Shown: positions 8,067-16,278 of the stretch, piece by piece | How the letters are laid out: each line of letters starts with the position of its first letter | How positions within the stretch are numbered: the stretch's first letter is position 1 | NCBI RefSeq assembly: GCF_016862315.1 | Contig: NZ_BOMS01000086.1 | Location: 1 to 46,011, forward strand | DNA length: 46,011 nt | Reading direction: 5' to 3' | DNA from: Actinoplanes palleronii | GTDB lineage: Bacteria; Actinomycetota; Actinomycetes; Mycobacteriales; Micromonosporaceae | Notes under the pieces: model-generated | What the model saw: the letters and a program-made list of their open reading frames with translations, nothing else | Told to the model about the DNA's origin: nothing | Database searches by the model: none | Translations under genes and position numbers: made by a program

Positions 8067-9317
8067 ATGCGAATGGTGGCCGTTCTCGCCGTGGCCGCGG
8101 TGCTGGGCGTCGCCGCCTGCGGCTCCGGGGGCGACGACGACGTGACCGCACCCAGCACCGTCGAGGTGTTCACCTGGTGGGCCGAGGGCGGCGAGAAAGC
8201 CGGACTCGACGCGCTGGTCGCCCGGTTCGGCGCGGACTGCCCCGGCCAGCGGTTCGAGAACGCCGCGGTGGCCGGTGGCGCCGGGGTGAACGCGAAGCAG
8301 GCGCTCGCCGACCGGATGGCCCGCAAGGACCCGCCGGACACGTTCCAGGCGCACGCCGGCGCCGAACTGACCGAGTACATCGACGCCGGCCGGGTCCAGG
8401 ATCTGACCGGCTATTACGACGCGTGGGGTCTGCGCGCCGTCCTGCCCCGAGGCCTGATCGACGACCTGACCGTCAACGGCAAGATCTATTCGGTCCCGGC
8501 CAACATCCACCGCGCCAACGTGATCTGGACGAACCCGGCCGTGCTGGCCCGCGCCGGGATCACCGGCCCGCCGAAGGACCTGCCCGCGTTCATGACCGAT
8601 CTGGCCCGGCTGAAAGCCGCAGGCGTGGAGGCACCGCTCGCCCTGGGCCGCGACTGGACCCAGCTGATGCTCCTCGAAGCGGTGCTGATCAGCGACCTGG
8701 GTGCGGAGAAGTTCGCCGGGCTGTTCACCGGCGCCACCCCGTGGACCGGTGCGCCGGTGACCACGGCGATCACCGACTTCGTCCGCCTGCTCGGATATGC
8801 CAACCTGGACCGCGACAGCCTGGACTGGCCGCAGGCGGAGCGCCTGCTGATCGACGGCAAGGCCGGGTACCAGCTGATGGGTGACTGGGAGGCGGCCGAC
8901 CTGACCGCCAAGGGCCTGCCCGGGTACGGCTGGTTGACGTTCCCCGGCAACGGCACCACGTTCCAGTGGCTCGCCGACTCGTTCACCCTGCCCACCGGCG
9001 CGCCGAACGCGACCGGTACGACCTGCTGGTTGAAGACGGTCGGCTCGGCCGCGGGGCAGCAGGCCTTCAACACCGCGAAGGGCTCGATACCGGCGCGCAC
9101 CGACGTGTCACCGGCCGGGTTCGCGCCGTACCAGCGGGCCGCGATGACCGATTGGAAGACCGCGGTGCCGGTGCCGTCGTGCGCACACGGCTCGGCCTGC
9201 TCCCAGCCCTGGCAGAGCGCGATCAACGCCGCGTTGACGGCGTATGCCACCGGCCACGACGCGAGCACCCTCCAGGCCGACCTGGCCACCGCCGCCGACC
9301 AGTTCGTCCGCCCCTGA
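8067..9317 (+). CDS. Extracellular solute-binding lipoprotein, family 1 (sugar ABC type)
   Basis: 416 residues. The N-terminus MRMVAVLAVAAVLGVAAC is a lipoprotein signal with the acylated Cys at residue 18. The mature part begins TVEVFTWWAEGGEKAGL and contains ARKDPPDTFQAHAGAEL and QLMGDWEAADL, typical of carbohydrate-binding proteins of ABC importers (glucose/mannose-type subgroup). It would sit on the outer face of the membrane and bind a sugar. No permease or ATPase gene is adjacent; the gene follows an MFS exporter by only five bases, an unusual pairing. It may serve an ABC system encoded elsewhere, or act as a sensor or binding partner. A strong hairpin pair follows the stop codon. Confidence 0.88.
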   Translation: MRMVAVLAVAAVLGVAACGSGGDDDVTAPSTVEVFTWWAEGGEKAGLDALVARFGADCPGQRFENAAVAGGAGVNAKQALADRMARKDPPDTFQAHAGAELTEYIDAGRVQDLTGYYDAWGLRAVLPRGLIDDLTVNGKIYSVPANIHRANVIWTNPAVLARAGITGPPKDLPAFMTDLARLKAAGVEAPLALGRDWTQLMLLEAVLISDLGAEKFAGLFTGATPWTGAPVTTAITDFVRLLGYANLDRDSLDWPQAERLLIDGKAGYQLMGDWEAADLTAKGLPGYGWLTFPGNGTTFQWLADSFTLPTGAPNATGTTCWLKTVGSAAGQQAFNTAKGSIPARTDVSPAGFAPYQRAAMTDWKTAVPVPSCAHGSACSQPWQSAINAALTAYATGHDASTLQADLATAADQFVRP

Positions 9318-9377
9318 CCTGCCCGGTGCGACGCCAGCGCCGCGCTCCCCGAGGCAGCCACGCGCGTCCCGACCGCA

Positions 9378-9427
9378 GCTGGCCCTGACGGTCCTTAAGC
9401 CGGCCCATAACGGCCGCCACGGCCAGC
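9378..9427. repeat. Hairpin repeat, diverged copy 1
   Basis: An imperfect inverted repeat beginning gctggcc and ending ggccagc, with scattered mismatches. Aligned with 9439-9491 it shares the order ctgrcggyccttrag...ggcc.ataa.ggccg, so it looks like an older copy of the same element. Confidence 0.55.
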
Positions 9428-9438
9428 CCGAGCTTCTT

Positions 9439-9491
9439 GGCTGGGCCTCACGGCCCTTGAGGCGGGCCGATAAGGGCCGTGAGGCCCAGCC
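9439..9491 (+). terminator. 20-bp perfect stem hairpin, copy 2 (putative terminator)
   Basis: The arms are ggctgggcctcacggccctt (9439-9458) and its exact complement at 9472-9491, with a 13-base loop. It lies 120 bases after the lipoprotein stop and is the strongest terminator candidate for the ArsR-MFS-lipoprotein unit. It may also be a dispersed intergenic repeat. Confidence 0.6.
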
Positions 9492-9550
9492 GGGGCCGGG
9501 AGCGGACCGGCTACCGGGACCGGCCGCGGCCTGGGCGGTGACCAAACAGA

Positions 9551-9574
9551 ATCGCCCGGCGCGCGCCGGGCGAT
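9551..9574 (-). terminator. 24-bp palindrome, putative terminator of the GGDEF-EAL gene
   Basis: atcgcccggcgc followed directly by its reverse complement. Read on the minus strand it is followed by attctgtttgg, a weak T-rich tail, about 65 bases past the GGDEF-EAL stop codon. Confidence 0.5.
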
Positions 9575-9638
9575 CCGAGGCACCCGCTGCGTCGCGTGCG
9601 CCGCCCGGGACTCTGCCCAGGTCGTACAAAAAAGGGGT

Positions 9639-12389
9639 TTACAGCATGGCTTCCAGCGGGGTGTCGGCGCCTTCCATGAAGAGGCGACCGGCCTCGGCGG
9701 CCGGGACCGGGCGGGAGAAGTAGTAGCCCTGGGCGAACCCGCAGCCCATCTCCCGCAGCGCGGCCAGCTGGCCGAACTCCTCGATGCCCTCGGCGACCGT
9801 CGCCATGCCCAGGCTCTTGCCGAGGCGGACGATGGTGTCGGTGAGGGCGGTGTCACCGGTGAGGACGCCGCCGAGGCGCTCGACGAACGAGCGGTCGATC
9901 TTCAGGGTGTCGATCGGGAAGCGGCGCAGGTAGGCGAGCGAGGAGTAGCCGGTGCCGAAGTCGTCGATGGCCAGGGTGAGGCCGAGGGCCTTGAGCCGGA
10001 CCAGCTGCTCCAGGTTGGCCTCGGTGTCGGTCATCAGCACCGACTCGGTCATCTCCAGGCAGAGGCAGTCGGCCGACATGCCGGTTTCGGCGAGCACCGC
10101 GACAACGGTCTCGGCGAAATCGGTCTGGTCGAACTGGCGGACCGAGACGTTGACGGACATCTTCAGCGGGCGGCCGCCGGCCTCGGTGCTCCACTCGACC
10201 GCCTGGCGGCAGGCCTCGTGCAGGACCCACTTGCCGAGCGGCACGATCAGGCCGGTGGCCTCGGCCAGCGGGATGAAGTCGAGCGGGTTGATCATGCCGC
10301 GGGTCGGGTGCGGCCAGCGGACCAGGGCCTCGAAGCCGATGACCTCGTTGGTGTCCAGATCGATGGTCGGCTGGTAGTGCAGGCGCAGGGCGTTGCGCTC
10401 CAGCGCGTCCCGCAGGTCGTTCTCGAGTTCGAGGCGTTCGACCAGTCCGTCCCGCATGTCCGGCCGGTAGCTGGTGAAGACGCTGCCGCCGGCCGCCTTG
10501 GCCGCGTGCATGGCCAGGTCGGCGTTGCGCAGCAGTTGCTCGGCGCCTTCCACCGGGCCGTCGGCGAGGTCGGCCTCGCCGAGCAGCGTCGCCACGGCCA
10601 GGCCGATGCTGGCCCGGATGTGGATGCTGCGGTGACCGACTTCGATCGGCTGGTCCAGGTCCGCGAGGATGCGGCGGGCCACGTTCTCGGCCTCGTCGGT
10701 GGAGGCCGACTCGATCAGCACCGCGAACTCGTCGGCGCCGAACCGGGCGACCACGTCCTCGGCCCGCACGCAGGCCTTCATCCGGTCGGCGACCTGCACC
10801 AGCAGCTGGTCGCCGGCCAGGTGGCCGAGGCTGTCGTTGACCCGCTTGAAGCCGTCCAGGTCGAGGTGCAGCACGGTCAGGTCGGTGGTCCGGGCCAGCG
10901 CCGCGGCGGCCCGGTCGCGGAACAGCGCGCGGTTGCCGAGCTGGGTGAGCGAGTCGTGGTACGCCTCGTGCACCAGCTGTTCCTGCAGCTCCTTGCGGTC
11001 GCTGATGTCCCGGGTGTTCAGCACGTAGCCGGCCACGTGCGGGTCGTCCACCAGGTTCGTGATGATCACCTCGGACGGGCGCTTCCGGCCGTCCTGGTGG
11101 GTGTGCACGACCTCGAGGGTGACCGTCGAGTACGGCCGGGCCGCCACCTGCCGCATCGCCCGGGCCAGCCGCATCGCCACCTCGTCGTCGACCAGTTCGA
11201 TGTAGCGACGGCCGACGAACAGCTCGTGGCCGTACCCGAAGACCCGCTGCATCGACTCGCTCTGGAAGGTGATCGTCCCGTCCGCGTCGATCACCGTGAC
11301 CACGTCCGAGCTGTGCCGGATCAGCGCGTGGAACTGCTGCTCCCGGGCGTAGAGCTCGGCGGTACGGTCCTCGACCCGGGCCTCCAGCGTGCCGGTCAGC
11401 TCCCGGTTCTCCAGCAGCGTCAGCACCTGCCGGCCGATCAGCAGCAGGATCAGCAGCGACCGGGTGTACGCCACGAACGGGCTGCTGTGCCCGGACGTGA
11501 TGTGGAACAGCACGCTGGCGAACAGGGCCGCGCCCACCGCCACGTACGGCAGCATCACCGCGCCGAACCGCATCCGGGGGCTGAACTCGCTCTTCAGCGG
11601 CTCGGCGTCCTTGGACCGGGCTGCGCCGACGATGACCAGCCCGAAGCCGAAGATCCAGCCGAGGTCGATCACCGAGCCGGACTGGTAGTCGTGGACCATC
11701 CGCAGGTAGGCGTAGCCGATGTCGGAGATCGCGAAGGCCGCCACGCCGAGCCCGACGAACATCAGGTCGGCCGAGCAGCGGTAGAGCGCCCGCCGCTGCG
11801 GCAGCATGTAACCGATCATGGTGGCGATCACGATGTCGCCGAGCGGGTAGAGCAGGGTCAGGTAGAAACCCAGTCCGTCGTCACCCGGCTGGATCCGCGG
11901 ATCGACCACGAACACCCAGCCGACCAGCACCAGCGACGCCGCGACCAGCAGGCCGTCGAGGACGCTGCGGGCCCGGTTGGCCAGCGGCTGCGAGGCGCTC
12001 GGCAGGATCAGCAGGCCGATCGGGATCAGCAGCAGCAGGCCGAGGTAGCCGACGTCGGCCGGGGACGGGATGTCCAGGTCGCCGCCGTGCGGGAAGGTCT
12101 GCGCCAGCGTGTAGGCCTGTCCCGCGCCCCAGCTCAGCAGCCCGGCGGCGATGACCATCCAGCCCCAGCGGCCACGGCCGGTGAAGAGCCGGCTGCGCCA
12201 CAGACAGGCGCCGGCCGCCGCGGTCGGAAGGACGACGAGCGCCCAGGTGGATACGTCGTTAGCGATGTCAGGACCGCCTACCTCGGCGCCGAGCATTACG
12301 GCGAGAACTACGAGGACCGAAAAGACGGCGAGACACACCCGGAGCCACCGGCGGATGTCCACCGGTCCTTCCGCGTTGTTGAGAGTCAT
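9639..12389 (-). CDS. Membrane-bound PAS-GGDEF-EAL protein (cyclic di-GMP turnover)
   Basis: 916 residues. Residues about 13-330 contain eight to ten hydrophobic segments forming a membrane sensor region. A PAS domain follows (about 350-465, HALIRHSSDVVTVIDADG). The GGDEF domain (about 475-605) carries the degenerate active-site motif GADEF at 551-555. The EAL domain (about 650-905) retains FEALVRW at 686, MTESVLM, DDFGTGYSSL and IDRSFV, all expected for an active phosphodiesterase. The protein probably tunes cyclic di-GMP at the membrane; whether the GGDEF half still makes it is uncertain because the second Gly is Ala. GGAGG seven bases before the ATG fixes the start. It is a single-gene unit behind the two-component pair on the same strand. 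Confidence 0.93.
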   Translation of the reverse strand: MTLNNAEGPVDIRRWLRVCLAVFSVLVVLAVMLGAEVGGPDIANDVSTWALVVLPTAAAGACLWRSRLFTGRGRWGWMVIAAGLLSWGAGQAYTLAQTFPHGGDLDIPSPADVGYLGLLLLIPIGLLILPSASQPLANRARSVLDGLLVAASLVLVGWVFVVDPRIQPGDDGLGFYLTLLYPLGDIVIATMIGYMLPQRRALYRCSADLMFVGLGVAAFAISDIGYAYLRMVHDYQSGSVIDLGWIFGFGLVIVGAARSKDAEPLKSEFSPRMRFGAVMLPYVAVGAALFASVLFHITSGHSSPFVAYTRSLLILLLIGRQVLTLLENRELTGTLEARVEDRTAELYAREQQFHALIRHSSDVVTVIDADGTITFQSESMQRVFGYGHELFVGRRYIELVDDEVAMRLARAMRQVAARPYSTVTLEVVHTHQDGRKRPSEVIITNLVDDPHVAGYVLNTRDISDRKELQEQLVHEAYHDSLTQLGNRALFRDRAAAALARTTDLTVLHLDLDGFKRVNDSLGHLAGDQLLVQVADRMKACVRAEDVVARFGADEFAVLIESASTDEAENVARRILADLDQPIEVGHRSIHIRASIGLAVATLLGEADLADGPVEGAEQLLRNADLAMHAAKAAGGSVFTSYRPDMRDGLVERLELENDLRDALERNALRLHYQPTIDLDTNEVIGFEALVRWPHPTRGMINPLDFIPLAEATGLIVPLGKWVLHEACRQAVEWSTEAGGRPLKMSVNVSVRQFDQTDFAETVVAVLAETGMSADCLCLEMTESVLMTDTEANLEQLVRLKALGLTLAIDDFGTGYSSLAYLRRFPIDTLKIDRSFVERLGGVLTGDTALTDTIVRLGKSLGMATVAEGIEEFGQLAALREMGCGFAQGYYFSRPVPAAEAGRLFMEGADTPLEAML

Positions 12390-12476
12390 CTCGACGCCTC
12401 CGCCCTCAAATTGTGATCAACCGGGGCTATCGGGTCGCAACGCTGCGGTATGAGGAAGAGGCCGGGAGCAAAGCGG

Positions 12477-13121
12477 TTACACCAGGCCGTCCTGGTACGC
12501 GACGATCACCAGCTGGACCCGGTCGCGGACGCCGAGTTTGGCGATCGCCCGGGTGATGTGGGTCTTCGCGGTCAATGGACTGATCACCAGACGGGCGGCG
12601 ATCTCGTCGTTGGAGAGCCCGGTGGCGACCAGGGCGACCACCTCGCGTTCCCGTTCGGTCAGCGCGGCCAGCCGATCGCCGCGCTCGGCCGACCGGACCG
12701 GCCGCTGGGCGAACTCACCGACCACCCGGCGGGTGACGCTCGGGGAGAGCAACGCGTCACCGGCCGCGACCACCCGGACGGCGGCGCGCAGGCCGTCCGG
12801 GTCGATCTCCTTGGTCAGGAAGCCGCTGGCACCGGCCGCGAGGGCGGCGAAGACGTACTCGTCGGTCTCGAACGTGGTCAGAATGATGATCTTGGAGGTG
12901 GCGAACTCGAGGATCTTCCTGGTCGCCGCGATGCCGTCCATCCCGGGCATCCGGATGTCCATCAGGATCACGTCCGGGCGCAGGCTCCGGGCGGTGCGGA
13001 CCGCCTCCTCGCCGGTCGACGCCTCGCCGACGACCTCGATGTCCCGGCCGCGGCGCAGCAGACTGCGGAAACCGGCCCGGACCAGGTGCTGGTCGTCGGC
13101 GAGAAGCACGGTGATCGGCAT
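12477..13121 (-). CDS. NarL/LuxR family response regulator
   Basis: 214 residues. The receiver domain has the acidic pair ADD at 8-10, phospho-acceptor D55 in VILMDIRMPG, a conserved Thr in ILTTF and Lys in FLTKEIDPD. The C-terminal HTH (about 145-205) has LTEREREVVALVATGLSNDEIA and a recognition helix ISPLTAKTHITRAIAKL. The ATG follows the histidine kinase stop by eight bases, so the two are co-transcribed and form a cognate pair. This is the common actinobacterial DesK/NarX-type arrangement; the target genes cannot be read from the sequence. Confidence 0.93.
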   Translation of the reverse strand: MPITVLLADDQHLVRAGFRSLLRRGRDIEVVGEASTGEEAVRTARSLRPDVILMDIRMPGMDGIAATRKILEFATSKIIILTTFETDEYVFAALAAGASGFLTKEIDPDGLRAAVRVVAAGDALLSPSVTRRVVGEFAQRPVRSAERGDRLAALTEREREVVALVATGLSNDEIAARLVISPLTAKTHITRAIAKLGVRDRVQLVIVAYQDGLV

Positions 13122-13129
13122 GGGTCTCC

Positions 13130-14260
13130 CTATCCCCGCAGGGGGAGGCTGGCTCGGACCGCGAAGCCCCTGTCCCCCGGACCCGCGGTGAGCGCGCCGC
13201 CCAGCGCGGCCACCCGCTCCCGCATGCCGGAGATCCCGTGCCCGTCGACGATCGGCGCCGCGCTGCCCGGGCCGTCGTCCTGCACGTCGACCAGGACCCG
13301 GTCCGGGGCGTACCGGATGGTGACCGTGGCCCGGGTCGCGCCGGCGTGCCGGACCGTGTTGGTCAGCGACTCCTGCACCACCCGGTAGACCGCGGCGGCG
13401 ACCGGCGCGGGCACCTCGACCGGGTCGCCGAACTCGTTCAGCGACACCGCCAGCCCGGACGCGCGGATCTGCGCGACCAGCCCCTCCAGGCTGTCCAGGC
13501 CCGGCAGCGCGCCGCTGCGCAGCACACCGACCAGGGTCTTCAGGTCGGTCATCGCCCGGCCGCGGACCTCCTGGGCGAGCCGCAGCGAGGCCCGCGCCTC
13601 GGCCGGGTCGTCGTCGAAGGCGTCGAGTGCCACGTTGAGGTGCACGCCGACCACCCCGAGCGTGTGCGAGACGACGTCGTGCAGGTCCCGGGCGATCTCC
13701 ACCCGCTCCTCGACGTGCCGGTGCAGGCTCTCCTGGGACACCCGCTGGGCCAGCTCGTCCCGCCAGCGCCCGGTGTTGCGGTAGGCCACCGCCGCGGCCA
13801 GCGCGGCGATCAGCCACAGCCCCTCGCCGCCCAGCCGGGAGAACACCCACGCGGAGGTGTGCTGCTCGACCGCACCGTCCCAGGCGACCCCGAAGGCGAG
13901 CAGGATTACGGAGGTGATCACGGCGGTGCGCAGGTGACCGGTGAGCGCGACGACGACCAGGGCGGCGGTGGCCGGCCAGACCCAGCCGGACTCGATCAGG
14001 TGAGCGGTGTGCCAGGCGCCGACGATCGACACCGACATGACCAGGGTGGTGCGGGGCCAGCGGCGGGCGGCGAACACCAGCCCCGCCATGGTCACCGCTA
14101 GTGAGACGGTCATCACAGTGTCGGCGTCACCGCCGGTCATGGCGAGCCCGGCGGGCACGCCGAGCAGGGTCGCCAGCGCGGCGAGATAGATGAAGTTCAT
14201 GGTCAGGACGCTAGGGGCCGGGGCCGGTGCGGCGCGTCGTCCGGCCGTTGTCACCCGCAT
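13130..14260 (-). CDS. Sensor histidine kinase, HisKA_3 (NarX/DesK) type
   Basis: 376 residues. Residues about 22-160 contain five or six membrane helices with short loops. The HisKA_3 dimerisation helix has the phospho-accepting His194 in EIARDLHDVVSHTLG. The ATPase half follows with N-box VVQESLTNTVRHAGA, G1-type DDGPG and G2-type GHGISGMRERVAALGG. It phosphorylates the regulator encoded eight bases downstream. No extracellular sensor domain is present, so the signal is probably sensed in the membrane. GGAGG five bases before the first ATG supports the start. The upstream region is shared with the divergent SUKH-like gene. Confidence 0.93.
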   Translation of the reverse strand: MRVTTAGRRAAPAPAPSVLTMNFIYLAALATLLGVPAGLAMTGGDADTVMTVSLAVTMAGLVFAARRWPRTTLVMSVSIVGAWHTAHLIESGWVWPATAALVVVALTGHLRTAVITSVILLAFGVAWDGAVEQHTSAWVFSRLGGEGLWLIAALAAAVAYRNTGRWRDELAQRVSQESLHRHVEERVEIARDLHDVVSHTLGVVGVHLNVALDAFDDDPAEARASLRLAQEVRGRAMTDLKTLVGVLRSGALPGLDSLEGLVAQIRASGLAVSLNEFGDPVEVPAPVAAAVYRVVQESLTNTVRHAGATRATVTIRYAPDRVLVDVQDDGPGSAAPIVDGHGISGMRERVAALGGALTAGPGDRGFAVRASLPLRG

Positions 14261-14312
14261 GGACTCCTCCCGCGTACGAGCTACACCATTCGATGTATGC
14301 GGTCTCGCTGGT

Positions 14313-14318
14313 TAAGGT
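14313..14318 (+). promoter_or_regulatory. Leaderless -10 box (TAAGGT) of the SUKH-like gene
   Basis: TAAGGT, six bases, then GTG at 14325; there is no ribosome binding site at a normal distance. Confidence 0.5.
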
Positions 14319-14324
14319 AGTCCC

Positions 14325-14846
14325 GTGACCGCCGCGGAACTGCTCGCCGCCTCCGGACGCTTCACGATCGCGCCCGGACTGACCGATCGTGAGGTCGCCG
14401 ACCTCGAGGCCGAGTTCGCCTTCACGTTTGCCCCCGACCACCGAGAGTTCCTCAAGGCCGGCCTGCCCACCGGCATCGGCTGGCCCGACTGGCGCGGCGG
14501 CGACCGCCCCTCGCTACGGTCGGCGCTGGCCGGGCCGGTCGAGGGTGTGCTGTTCGACGTGGCCGAAAACGATTTTTGGTACGAGGGGTGGGGCGCCCCG
14601 CTCGGCGACCGGGTCAGCACCGCCCGCGCGGGCCTGATGATCGCGCCGCGGATGATCCCGCTCTACGCGCACCGGTATCTGCCGGCCGTCATCCCCGGCC
14701 ACCCGGTGCTGTCGATCTACCAGAGTGACGTGCTCTGCTACGGCGTGGACATCAGCGACTGGGTGAACCGCGAGTTCGGCCTCGGCGAGCCGGCCAACCG
14801 GCGGGTGCGCCCGACCGTGCCGTTCTGGAGCGCCCTGGCCTCCTGA
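14325..14846 (+). CDS. SMI1/KNR4 (SUKH)-like protein
   Basis: 173 residues. The N-terminal part GLTDREVADLEAEFAFTFAPDHREFL resembles the SUKH fold opening (L-x-x-x-E-I-x-x-x-E-x-x-x-x-x-x-P-x-D-Y/H-x-x-F-L). A C-terminal half with YAHRYLPAVIPGHPVLSIYQSDVLCYGVDISDWVNREFG matches a group of actinobacterial SUKH-related proteins. Members of the superfamily often act as immunity proteins against contact-dependent toxins, but no toxin gene is adjacent here, so that role is not supported. The GTG start has a TAAGGT box six bases upstream. It is divergent from the histidine kinase gene and convergent with the LigD-type gene. Confidence 0.7.
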   Translation: MTAAELLAASGRFTIAPGLTDREVADLEAEFAFTFAPDHREFLKAGLPTGIGWPDWRGGDRPSLRSALAGPVEGVLFDVAENDFWYEGWGAPLGDRVSTARAGLMIAPRMIPLYAHRYLPAVIPGHPVLSIYQSDVLCYGVDISDWVNREFGLGEPANRRVRPTVPFWSALAS

Positions 14847-14877
14847 GCGGGGTTGGCCGCGCCGCCAGGCGCCTCAG
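14843..14877. terminator. Weak hairpin between SUKH-like and LigD-type genes
   Basis: ctgag (14843) pairs with ctcag (14873) around an inner gcgcc-gcca-ggcgc stem-loop. It spans both stop codons of the convergent genes. The stem is interrupted and no U tract follows. Confidence 0.3.
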
Positions 14878-15842
14878 CTCTCCGCCGCGTCCCGCTTGGC
14901 CTTGGCCCGGCGTTTGCCTTCGTGCATGGCCTGCACCCGGGCCACCGGAATGGTGTGCCCCTCCTCGATCAGCCCCGCGCTCAGCTCCTGCGCCGCCGGC
15001 ATCCCCGCCACCCACGGATCCCGGTCGCCCAGCAGTTCCGCCGCGTTCAGGATCGTGAAGTCGCCGGGTGTCACGTCGTCCAGGTCGTCCCAGCCGAGCG
15101 GGAACGACACCGGCACCCCCGGCCGGATCCGCGGGCTGTAGGCCGCCGCCACCGTCGCCCCACCGGCCCGGGTCGCGTCCAGGAACACCTTGCCGTTCCG
15201 GTCCTCCCGGATGAACGCCGTGGTGGCCAGCTCCGGGTCGATCCGTTCGGCGCGGGCCGCGACGGCGCGCTGCGCGGCGGCCACGTCCTCCGGCGCGGGA
15301 TCACCGGCCAGCGGGACGAAGACGTGCAGCCCCTTCGAACCGCTGGTCTTCACCGCGCCGCTCATCCCGGCGTCGGCGAGCGCCTGCCGGACCAGCCGGG
15401 CGGCGCTGACCGCCACGGCGAAACCACCACCCTCCGGCGGGTCCAGATCCATGATCAGGTGGGTCTGCCGGTGCGGGGTCGCCGCCAGGGCCAGCGCCGG
15501 ATGGAACTCGACGGCGCGCTGATTGCCGAACCACAGCAGGGTGCGGCGGTCGTTGCCGAGGGCGTAGCTCACCTCGCGCTTCGACGCCTCGGCCCACACC
15601 GTGGTGCGCGGCACCCAGTCCGGCGTGTATTTCGGCAGGTTCTTCTGCATGAACCGGTCCTGGCCGCGCAGCACCCGGATCACCGAGAGCGGCCGGTCCC
15701 GCAGCACCGGGATCAGCCGGTCGGCGACCACGTCGAGATAGTCGATCAGGTCCCGCTTCGTCGCACCCGCACCCGGGAACAGCTCCTGATCCAGATTGGT
15801 CAGCGGCACACCGTCGCGCTCATCGGCCATGCCGTCCATCAT
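14874..15842 (-). CDS. Stand-alone LigD-type polymerase/primase domain protein
   Basis: 322 residues matching the polymerase domain (PolDom, AEP primase fold) of bacterial LigD, which fills gaps and adds nucleotides during Ku-dependent end joining. Seen are the start LTNLDQELFPG-x-TKRDLIDYLDVVADRLIP, the metal-binding motif MDLDPPEG, the SGSKGLHVFVPL motif, and VFLDATRAGGATVAAAYSPR with the third acidic residue. Ligase and nuclease domains are absent, as in free-standing actinobacterial homologues. No ku gene is in the window. The start is placed at the ATG that overlaps the preceding stop codon (ATGA), which indicates translational coupling; in-frame ATGs at 15839 and 15830 are alternatives. 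Confidence 0.88.
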   Translation of the reverse strand: MMDGMADERDGVPLTNLDQELFPGAGATKRDLIDYLDVVADRLIPVLRDRPLSVIRVLRGQDRFMQKNLPKYTPDWVPRTTVWAEASKREVSYALGNDRRTLLWFGNQRAVEFHPALALAATPHRQTHLIMDLDPPEGGGFAVAVSAARLVRQALADAGMSGAVKTSGSKGLHVFVPLAGDPAPEDVAAAQRAVAARAERIDPELATTAFIREDRNGKVFLDATRAGGATVAAAYSPRIRPGVPVSFPLGWDDLDDVTPGDFTILNAAELLGDRDPWVAGMPAAQELSAGLIEEGHTIPVARVQAMHEGKRRAKAKRDAAES

Positions 15843-16249
15843 CCCCCGGGGCAGCGGGTGTCGCCGCCGCTGAGCTCCACACAATGTCGCGCGGGTGTCG
15901 TCGCGACGACCGGCGCCGGTTTCTCCACCAGCCCGGTCTCCCGCAGCCCGCTGAGCGCGATGAGTCCGCCGGCGACCAGGCCGGCCAGGCTGAGCACGGC
16001 GCAGACGGTCGCGTAGATCTTCCGCTGGTGGCGTACCCCGATCCCGGTCGCGGTCAGCGGTGCGGCGACCAGCAACACCGCGCAGGCCAGCAGGAACCAG
16101 CCGCCCCGCACCGGATGCGCCGGCTCGGTGTCGGCAAAACTGAACAGGTCCCGCAGCGCGAGCAACGACAACACCGCCCCGCCGACCCCACCGCCCACCA
16201 GCAGCCCGGTCATCCAGGCAGCCGGATCCCGCTCCCGAGTCCCTCTCAC
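15839..16249 (-). CDS. Small membrane protein coupled to the LigD-type gene
   Basis: 136 residues, family not recognised. There are three hydrophobic segments (about residues 13-31, 51-70 and 79-101), then a short C-terminal tail with two Cys (ARHCVELSGGDTRCPGG) that could form an extracytoplasmic disulphide. The GTG start has TACAGT seven bases upstream and no ribosome binding site, so it is probably leaderless. Its stop overlaps the next gene's ATG by four bases, which makes the pair an operon even though no functional link to DNA repair is known. Confidence 0.65.
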   Translation of the reverse strand: MRGTRERDPAAWMTGLLVGGGVGGAVLSLLALRDLFSFADTEPAHPVRGGWFLLACAVLLVAAPLTATGIGVRHQRKIYATVCAVLSLAGLVAGGLIALSGLRETGLVEKPAPVVATTPARHCVELSGGDTRCPGG

Positions 16250-16256
16250 GCCGCCG

Positions 16257-16262
16257 ACTGTA
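16257..16262 (-). promoter_or_regulatory. Leaderless -10 box (TACAGT) of the small membrane protein gene
   Basis: TACAGT, seven bases, then GTG at 16249; no Shine-Dalgarno sequence. Confidence 0.45.
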
Positions 16263-16278
16263 GATCCCCCGCTTCACT

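Larger units (their letters stand above)
9318..9638. other. Gene-free region with hairpins
   Basis: This 321-base gap between the convergent lipoprotein and GGDEF-EAL genes contains no convincing coding region. It holds two diverged copies of one hairpin (9378-9427 and 9439-9491) and a separate 24-bp perfect palindrome (9551-9574). The rest has no recognisable feature apart from an A6 run near 9629. Confidence 0.6.

Noticed and set aside
9318..9638. Small gene in the gap
   Set aside because: Open frames here are short, cross the hairpins and have no ribosome binding site or leaderless box.
14325..14846. SUKH-like protein as an immunity protein of a toxin system
   Set aside because: No secreted or polymorphic toxin, secretion gene or second immunity gene is nearby.
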